This document shows, piece after piece, positions 62,279-64,000 of a stretch of DNA of 64,000 nucleotides. The DNA is taken from positions 301,501 to 365,500 of the forward strand of contig JAOTOL010001213.1 in the NCBI GenBank assembly GCA_034440575.1, read 5' to 3'. This DNA comes from Imbricaverruca yamaguchii. Its lineage: Eukaryota > Arthropoda > Thecostraca > Neoverrucidae. The position numbers were made by a program, and so were the translations under genes. The notes under the pieces were generated by a model that was given only the letters and a program-made list of their open reading frames with translations, had not been told where the DNA came from and did not search any database. Each line of letters starts with the position of its first letter. The stretch's first letter is position 1.

Positions 62279-63989
62279 ATGGCATCAACAACCCAAAAAA
62301 ACACCCCTGGTCCCTCTCGTGGGGGCCAGACCAGCCCCCATATACGACGTGATCGGAGCTCTCCATCGGATGGTACCCCCGTACCACGTGTGCTGATTTT
62401 CCGTGGAATTAGCAAGAGTCTTGCGTCCCTGTCCCGCTTCCAAAGGCGGGACGGATGTGACAGTTTCGGTAGGATTATAAGATGCGAAAGGCTGAAGGAC
62501 GGTGCTCTGGAGGTAGAATTTGCGGCAGCAGAACAGGCAGACACAGCACTGCGATCATTTGAGTTTGTGTATGGCGTGCGTAAGAATGGGAAAAAGGAGG
62601 ACGAGACGACCACAATCACCGTAGAACCACATAGTACAAAAAAAAACACCTCGCGTGGAGTAATTAACTGCTTTGACCTAAGAGATGTTACAGAGGATGA
62701 GATCGTAGATGGGCTGGCAACTTTCGGGGTTATAGCCGCCAGGAAAATGAAAGTAAGGAGAGGTACAGACTTTATTTTGTCCAACAATATTATTTTAACT
62801 TTCAACACAACCGACCTTCCCTCGGAGATCAGGGTGGGCTACCTGCGTGTGAGAGCGAGGCAATTCCTCCCAAATCCAATGCGTTGTTTCAGATGCCAAA
62901 GATTCAGTCACACTAAACAGTCATCACCCAGCCAGTGGCCGCCCTGCGTGCAGCAGATGTGCCTCCCATGATCACATGGGTGAGCAGTGCTCCTCTGAGC
63001 ACCCTTTTAGTACGAACTGCGATTCAGGACAGGTCCCCCACACGTCGTATGACCGTACATTTCCAAATTACATAAGGGAAAAGGAAATTATTGAATTGAA
63101 GCACACGCACAACATATCGTTTAGAGAGGCCAGGGACCTCTATGAAAGATCACACCCAAAAATATCGTATTCTTCCAGAACCAAAACCAGCACAACCGCA
63201 CCAAACGTACAGCCCGACAAGGCATGCGAGTTGATCGCACAACTTACAGCTCCTCTCCGAGCTTTTGGGGTGCCCCTCGCCTCGCCTACGATGAACAGAC
63301 AGTATAGTGAAAAGAACGACAAAACAACTAAAGCCCCACCCACCACCAAAGAGTGTGCGGAAGATGTTTGCAGGCCTCTCAGCAGCCTACTCCTGACGGT
63401 GGGGAGTGGACCCAAGTCCACCGGTCCAGGAGGCCGGCGAGATCTTCCTCTTCCATCCCAGACTACCACATCTACCTATACCCCATCATCACCCAAATCC
63501 ACGCCTACTCCTTCTCCCAAAGCCACCCCCGTTAACCCTATCACTTCGGCCATCTCAGGAGGGGGCAGTGCCGCCTCCCGTCGCGTCCCGGTACAGCCTC
63601 CTCCGACATCGCGGCGATCGCAGATGACCGGGGTTCGACCAGGAGCTCCCGATATGGGGGTATCGGGTCGAGTAAACCGTGACGGGTCGCGTGACCCCTC
63701 ACTTAGCGAGCGTCCTCCCGGTCCGTCACAGGCCGAGGGCCTGCACGAATCCCTAGCCAGGACCTCTCGGGCACCCCCCCCCCTGACGGTTCCTGGAGAT
63801 ACGATGGGACCTCCACCCATTCCCCCTTGTGAGAACCTGCCACGCTCTTCCTCTATTGCCGGACGCAAAAGGGCATCACCCTGGGCAATTTTGCCATCGA
63901 GCGGTGGTATCCCTAGGAATCTAGGAATCGCCAGCGAGCGAATTCTGCGTCCGCGGAGGCTAGGATCCACACTGGTGGATCCTAATTAG
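62279..63989 (+). CDS. LINE ORF1 protein with CCHC zinc knuckles, one frameshift
   Basis: MASTTQKNTPGPSRGG opens a 230-codon frame with an RNA-binding-like region: VLIFRGISKSLASLSRF, IIRCERLKDGALEVEFAAAE, SRGVINCFDLRDVTEDEIVD, then GYLRVRARQFLPNPMRCFRC. The first knuckle is C-x2-C-x4-H with its last Cys replaced by Ser. At about 62930 the frame shifts by one and continues in the 62976-63989 frame: CSRCASHDHMGEQC (an intact C-x2-C-x4-H-x4-C knuckle), a third degenerate knuckle, then YIREKEIIELKHTHNISFRE and ARDLYE, the conserved tail of Jockey/I-group ORF1. A long Pro/Ser-rich C-terminal region ends at a stop at 63987-63989. Such proteins bind element RNA. ORF2 would begin beyond the right edge. 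Only one frameshift over about 570 codons suggests a recent insertion. Confidence 0.88.
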
Positions 63990-64000
63990 TCATTCACGTA

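Overview
The window looks like repeat-rich intergenic DNA from an invertebrate animal. It holds one recognisable host gene, many decayed transposable-element (TE) copies and a very large amount of tandem repeat. The host gene at 19075-21997 is read as a BRICHOS-domain antimicrobial-peptide precursor. Precursors of this layout are best known from polychaete annelids, so an annelid or other lophotrochozoan is the best guess. The TE set (R2-like, CR1/L2-like, Jockey/I-like, BEL/Pao, Ty3/gypsy, piggyBac) fits an invertebrate but does not fix the species. No rRNA, tRNA, CRISPR array or bacterial-style operon was recognised.

Layout, left half. 1-19 kb: LINE reverse-transcriptase fragments (1-417, 5.3-6.4, 8.4-9.6, 17.3 kb), microsatellites, a possible gypsy LTR/gag start at 11.7-12.3 kb, and TTAA-flanked non-autonomous elements (7.1-8.2, 12.5, 15.3-16.2, 17.7-18.6 kb). 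19.0-22.0 kb: TATA box, signal-peptide exon, an intron carrying a roughly 0.5-kb array of an 8-bp unit, then one exon encoding the BRICHOS domain, a basic cleavage site and a cysteine-free 26-residue peptide with a Gly-Arg amidation tail. 22-25.4 kb: GC-rich tandem repeats and a degenerate periodic repeat. 25.8-27.7 kb: 3' half of an I-like LINE with RNase H. 28.8-31.6 kb: an inverted duplication. 32.7-33.3 kb: gypsy gag.

Layout, right half. 34-38 kb: a second TTAA-type element and R2-like fragments. 40.2-41.6 kb: the tail of one Jockey/I-like element followed at once by the head of another. 42.0-44.05 kb: a satellite whose unit changes stepwise. 44.5-48 kb: a piggyBac transposase pseudogene split by a LINE fragment. 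48.25-51.99 kb: about 115 copies of a 32-bp satellite. 52.2-53.8 kb: LINE ORF1 abutting BEL/Pao gag. 54.5-61.6 kb: nested R2-like copies. 62.3-64.0 kb: a fairly fresh LINE ORF1 whose ORF2 would lie beyond the right edge.

How it fits together. Only the BRICHOS-peptide gene looks like a functional host gene; nearly all other coding similarity is TE debris. A piggyBac transposase relic and many TTAA-flanked short elements share the window, consistent with trans-mobilisation. Several LINE copies carry tandem repeats in their 5' regions that are single-copy in sister copies, so new insertions appear to seed minisatellites here. All calls rest on reading the sequence; no database search was run.
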